From: Desulfococcus sp.
Lineage (GTDB): Bacteria > Desulfobacterota > Desulfobacteria > Desulfobacterales > Desulfosalsimonadaceae
Assembly (NCBI GenBank): GCA_024641805.1
Contig: JAHECJ010000056.1
Location: 1 to 8,855, forward strand
Direction: 5' to 3'
Length of the DNA stretch: 8,855 bases
Within the stretch, counting starts at the first letter, position 1; each line of letters opens with the position of its first letter. The notes beneath the pieces were generated by a model. It saw nothing but the letters and a program-made list of their open reading frames with translations. It did not search any database and was not told the DNA's origin. The translations under genes and the position numbers were made by a program. Below are positions 6,554-8,855 of this stretch, in pieces.

Positions 6554-6583
6554 CAAGCATTCATTTCCCAATAGACAATGCTT
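6550..6583 (+). promoter_or_regulatory. Putative promoter with inverted-repeat operator ahead of the riboswitch
   Basis: TTGACA at 6550-6555 is a perfect -35 hexamer. The best -10 at 16-base spacing is TAGACA (6572-6577), only a partial match. Overlapping this spacer is the inverted repeat AAGCATT (6555-6561) / AATGCTT (6577-6583) with 15 bases between, placed where a regulator would block or guide polymerase. A start near 6585 would put the riboswitch aptamer about 20 bases into the transcript, as expected. A weak -10 could mean activator dependence. Confidence 0.45.
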
Positions 6584-6605
6584 ACATAAAAAAGATGATG
6601 TTTCC

Positions 6606-6678
6606 ATAAGCGAAAAGCCAAATCCTGAGTGATCAGGAGACGGAAAGCTTCGGGTCTTCCAAAGATAGCCGGGCTGCC
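6606..6678 (+). ncRNA. GEMM-I riboswitch aptamer (cyclic dinucleotide; likely 3',3'-cGAMP GEMM-Ib subtype)
   Basis: The segment fits the GEMM class I consensus. AAGC (6615-6618) pairs with GCTT (6647-6650) around a perfect six-pair hairpin, TCCTGA/TCAGGA, capped by a GTGA (GNRA) tetraloop at 6629-6632. The signature GACGGAAAGC (6639-6648) follows, against the typical GACGCAAAGC. The tetraloop-receptor hairpin is CGGGTCT ... AGATAGCCGGG (6651-6673), with pairing TCT/AGA and loop TCCAA. By alignment to the Vc2 aptamer, the base at position 20 is A6616 rather than the G that reads c-di-GMP; A at this site marks the cGAMP-selective GEMM-Ib group. The adenine equivalent to A47 and the C equivalent to C92 (C6669) are retained. 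The closing helix with GCTGCC (6673-6678 region) has only a weak partner upstream. Controls the gene at 6757. Confidence 0.82.
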
Positions 6679-6702
6679 TGCACAAGGTAGCCCGGCTTTT
6701 TT
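6667..6702 (+). terminator. Intrinsic terminator, expression platform of the GEMM riboswitch
   Basis: A 13-pair stem, 6667-6679 with 6685-6697 (AGCCGGGCTGCCT against AGGTAGCCCGGCT, one G-T wobble), has a 5-base loop GCACA and is followed by six T residues (6697-6702). The left arm re-uses the 3' strand of the aptamer (AGCC of the receptor hairpin plus GGGCTGCC). Aptamer folding and terminator folding are therefore mutually exclusive: ligand binding should prevent termination and switch the downstream gene on. Confidence 0.9.
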
Positions 6703-6756
6703 GGCTCGTTCAAGCGATGACGATCGGGTTTTAATAATTAAGAAGGGAGAAACGAT

Positions 6757-8322
6757 ATGAAAACCGGAATGATGACCGTAATGGCAATGGTTTTCGTGAT
6801 GGGGGCTCAATATTGCGAGGCGACCGATCAACCGCCGCCGATACCATCGGAGGAACAGCCGCAGGTATTGACGCGGGGGCCTGTTAATGAGGCCTTTGCC
6901 GAACCGGTAAATTTGACGAACCAAACGGGGCTGGTCGCGCCGACAGCGCCCCCGGCCAGGATAGATGAAGTCCCGCCGGCAGACAGACCCGTGGGCGATC
7001 AGTTTGTCTGGGTGCCGGGTTACTGGGCCTGGGATTCAGACCGGAGCGGGTATATTTGGGTGAGCGGTTGCTGGCGGGCAGCGCCGCCGGATATGAACTG
7101 GGTGCCGGGCTATTGGGCAAAAGCAGCCGGAGGGTGGCAATGGGTGGCAGGATTCTGGACGCCGGTCAGCAATCAAGAAATTGAGTATCTGCCCGCACCG
7201 CCTGAACTGACCAATGTTGAACCACCGGGAGCAGCACCACCGGACAGGATATGGGTGCCGCCTTGCTGGTACTGGAGTCACGGACAATATATTCGCCGCC
7301 CCGGCTACTGGATTGATGCCCAGGCGGACTGGGTCTGGAGCCCGGCTCATTATGTCTGGACGCCTCGCGGATATGTGTTTGTAAGCGGACACTGGGATTA
7401 TTCGCTTCGCCGCCGCGGGGTATTGTTTGCTCCGGTGTATTTTCCGGGGAATATTTATGCGCGGCCGGGATTTTCTTACCCGCTTAGCATTGTTGTCGAT
7501 ATAAGTGACATGGAACTAGGACTGTTCACCTGCCCGCGCTACAGCCATTACTATTTCGGAGATTACTATGACAGCGTTTATATCGGCGTCGGCATTTTCC
7601 CCCGGTTTGAATGCGAGCGTCGGCATACGTGGTATGATCCGATTTACATGCACGACCGCTGGCACCACCACAGGGATGATCCGCAATGGGGCGAACACGA
7701 ACGGCGGGAATACGACCGCCGGCGGGCGGATAAGTCGCTTCGACCACCGAGGACGTATCACGAGATGAAGGATAGAGTAAGCCGGATGCCGGAGTCTCAG
7801 CGAAGAAATTTCGAGATTGCCGAGCCGATGGCGAGGGTTGTCACAACCAAGACAACGACATACCGGTTCGAACGGATTAAATCGGAAGATCAGCACCAGA
7901 TGTCGAGGTATTCCAACGACGTCCATAAATTTGCCGATGAGCGAAATCACTGGGAGTCACAGGGCGCCGGTCATAATGCCGGCCAGCCGGGGTTGCAGCG
8001 GGTTCCGTCGCCCGGTCCTAAGGACATGACATCTCCCATGGAGCGGAAAGGGCCGGCGATGAATCCATATCAACACATGGAATCACAGTCTTCGGAACGT
8101 GTCCATGGCAACGAAACGTCGCAACGAGGTCATGAAGGATCAACTGGTTTTTTGGATCAGCAAAGGTCAACGAAAGTTGCACCGTATCGAGACGAATGGA
8201 ATCAGCCGGATCGGGTGAAGGTTCGAACCTCGCCGGTGGTCGGCAAACCCAGCGGGGGTTTTTGGCACAAAGGGCCTCCTTCCCGGCCGGATGAAGAAAA
8301 GGATGATCTGAGAAGGCGTTAG
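6757..8322 (+). CDS. Secreted WxxGxW (YxWxPGYW) repeat protein, riboswitch-controlled
   Basis: The 521-residue product starts with a Met-rich signal peptide (about residues 1-22, ending CEA|T). A Pro-rich spacer follows, then a run of aromatic repeats: VWVPGYW (84-90), IWVSGCW (100-106), NWVPGYW (114-120), QWVAGFW (128-134), IWVPPCWYW (165-173), RRPGYW (180-185), VWSPAHYVW (193-201) and VFVSGHW (207-213). This is the WxxGxW/YxWxxGxW repeat seen in uncharacterised exported proteins. A Tyr-rich segment (about 225-300) with GDYYDSVYIGVGIF comes next. It is followed by an Arg/His/Asp-rich, probably disordered half (about 300-521, with HHH and ERREYDRRR). The ATG has GGGAG (6745-6749) 7 bases before it. 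It is a single-gene unit behind the GEMM switch and ends before a bidirectional terminator. Location is periplasmic or surface; function unknown, possibly matrix or envelope related given the cyclic-dinucleotide control. Confidence 0.87.
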   Translation: MKTGMMTVMAMVFVMGAQYCEATDQPPPIPSEEQPQVLTRGPVNEAFAEPVNLTNQTGLVAPTAPPARIDEVPPADRPVGDQFVWVPGYWAWDSDRSGYIWVSGCWRAAPPDMNWVPGYWAKAAGGWQWVAGFWTPVSNQEIEYLPAPPELTNVEPPGAAPPDRIWVPPCWYWSHGQYIRRPGYWIDAQADWVWSPAHYVWTPRGYVFVSGHWDYSLRRRGVLFAPVYFPGNIYARPGFSYPLSIVVDISDMELGLFTCPRYSHYYFGDYYDSVYIGVGIFPRFECERRHTWYDPIYMHDRWHHHRDDPQWGEHERREYDRRRADKSLRPPRTYHEMKDRVSRMPESQRRNFEIAEPMARVVTTKTTTYRFERIKSEDQHQMSRYSNDVHKFADERNHWESQGAGHNAGQPGLQRVPSPGPKDMTSPMERKGPAMNPYQHMESQSSERVHGNETSQRGHEGSTGFLDQQRSTKVAPYRDEWNQPDRVKVRTSPVVGKPSGGFWHKGPPSRPDEEKDDLRRR

Positions 8323-8437
8323 CGGATGCTAAAGTTGAGGAAAATTTAGAAACAGTGGTAGCGGAATAGAAATAATCCCTGGAAGAGACAATTGCCATGG
8401 TACAATGTTCTAAAATGATAGGGAGAAAGTAATATTC

Positions 8438-8472
8438 ACTGCTGCGCAGGGGCATAAGGGCCCTGCAGCAGT
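8438..8472. repeat. GC-rich bulged hairpin of unknown role
   Basis: ACTGCTG (8438-8444) pairs with CAGCAGT (8466-8472) and CAGGG (8447-8451) with CCCTG (8461-8465). This gives 12 pairs with a two-base bulge and a 9-base loop. No T-tract follows on either strand, so it is not a normal intrinsic terminator. It may protect the 3' end of the upstream mRNA. Confidence 0.5.
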
Positions 8473-8503
8473 TAATGTTTCCCTTGTATAGGTAACTTTT
8501 CTA

Positions 8504-8547
8504 CAAAAAAAAGAGGGCATCCCAAATTGATTTGGGATGCCCCTTTT
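8504..8547. terminator. Bidirectional intrinsic terminator between convergent genes
   Basis: GGGCATCCCAAA (8515-8526) pairs perfectly with TTTGGGATGCCC (8531-8542) around a 4-base TTGA loop. It is flanked by an A-tract on the left (8504-8512) and TTTT on the right (8544-8547), so it should work on both strands. It ends the WxxGxW-repeat transcript from the left and the minus-strand gene from the right. Confidence 0.92.
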
Positions 8548-8618
8548 GTTTTGTGGAACTGAATCTCACCGGACCGATCCAGATTCTATCACCGGACCCG
8601 GACCCGGGTGTGTTAGCA

Positions 8619-8855
8619 TCATTTATTCTGGGCCCACTCAGTGAAGGATTTAATGTCCTGGACAAAGTCGTTGAAGGATGTTGATACTGTGTGATCAGAT
8701 GACGCCCAGTTGGGGATGTTTATTAGCTGTGCATTATCGGAATCTCCTCTGGGTATGACCTTGACCTCAATAGTATCATCCGGAGGGGTAGCCGCGGAGA
8801 TATAAAGGTCAACACCGCTCATGAAGCTCAGTAAATTAAAGGGAAAAAGCATCGT
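8619..8855 (-). CDS. Unrecognised protein, C-terminal part (5' truncated by the window edge)
   Basis: The minus-strand frame is open from the window end to TGA at 8619-8621, giving 79 visible codons; ATG codons at 8852 and 8819 are probably internal. The visible part has strands around GVDLYISAAT and DTIEVKVIPRG, then NAQLINIPNW, and a C-terminal helix (FNDFVQDIKSFTEWAQ). The low-Lys, Asp/Ser/Thr-rich beta pattern suggests a secreted or surface domain, but I recognise no family. Being convergent with the WxxGxW-repeat gene, it belongs to a separate unit. It is likely real because the terminator at 8504-8547 lies at its 3' side and no competing frame exists on the + strand. Confidence 0.6.
   Translation of the reverse strand, partial: TMLFPFNLLSFMSGVDLYISAATPPDDTIEVKVIPRGDSDNAQLINIPNWASSDHTVSTSFNDFVQDIKSFTEWAQNK

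Larger units (their letters stand above)
8323..8618. other. Intergenic region without a supportable gene
   Basis: These 296 bases separate the convergent WxxGxW-repeat gene and the minus-strand partial gene. I see no open frame longer than about a dozen codons with a ribosome site. The region contains the hairpin at 8438-8472 and the bidirectional terminator at 8504-8547. A GC-rich patch near 8589-8610 has overlapping CCGGACC/ACCCGGGT motifs but no clear role. Confidence 0.6.

Noticed and set aside
7516..7950. Minus-strand open frame of 144 codons inside the WxxGxW-repeat gene
   Set aside because: Antisense to a gene with a signal peptide, ribosome site and clear repeats; the product resembles no known protein.
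8589..8610. GC-rich ACCCGGGT palindrome and CCGGACC copies next to the minus-strand gene's stop
   Set aside because: Too short and unstructured to call a terminator or repeat element; a perfect bidirectional terminator lies just beyond it.

Overview
The window looks like chromosomal DNA of a Gram-negative, probably anaerobic bacterium of the Desulfobacterota (old Deltaproteobacteria) type. This is inferred from gene content, not from any marker gene: a NfeD/FloA pair, a TonB-ExbB-ExbD energiser joined to a CooC-like ATPase, a GEMM-class riboswitch of the type common in Geobacter relatives, and exported WxxGxW-repeat proteins. There are no mobile elements, CRISPR arrays, tRNAs or rRNAs. Nearly all genes lie on the + strand.

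Region 1 (1-2164) is a membrane-organisation locus. It holds the C-terminal end of an NfeD-type protein, a complete flotillin-like FloA, and an unrecognised membrane-anchored zinc-ribbon protein with its own possible extended -10 promoter. A long-loop hairpin with a T-tract closes the unit.

Region 2 (about 2230-6468, perhaps to 6553) reads as one iron-controlled operon. A strong Fur-box-like site (2233-2265) precedes an exported protein made of about 20 repeats of 24-25 residues carrying EF-hand-like Asp loops. It is followed by ExbB, ExbD and TonB, with the proton-pathway and SxxxH residues intact, and then a CooC/MinD-family ATPase with a CxC metal motif. Tight spacing and good Shine-Dalgarno sites support co-transcription. 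The likely theme is TonB-energised metal acquisition at the outer membrane linked to cytoplasmic metal handling. No TonB-dependent receptor is in view.

Region 3 (6550-8322) is a riboswitch-controlled gene. A -35-like element with an inverted repeat is followed by a GEMM-I aptamer (about 6606-6678). Its 3' strand is also the left arm of a strong intrinsic terminator (6667-6702), a classic transcriptional ON-switch layout. The base matching position 20 of the Vc2 aptamer appears to be A rather than G, which points to the 3',3'-cGAMP-responsive (GEMM-Ib) subtype. The controlled gene encodes a secreted, Trp/Tyr/Pro-rich WxxGxW-repeat protein.

Region 4 (8323-8855) holds no + strand gene. It contains a GC-rich hairpin, a bidirectional terminator and the C-terminal end of an unrecognised minus-strand gene that runs off the window.

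Most unusual points: the cGAMP-type riboswitch driving a WxxGxW-repeat exoprotein, and the Fur-box operon combining a 20-repeat Asp-loop protein, TonB-ExbBD and a CooC-like ATPase.
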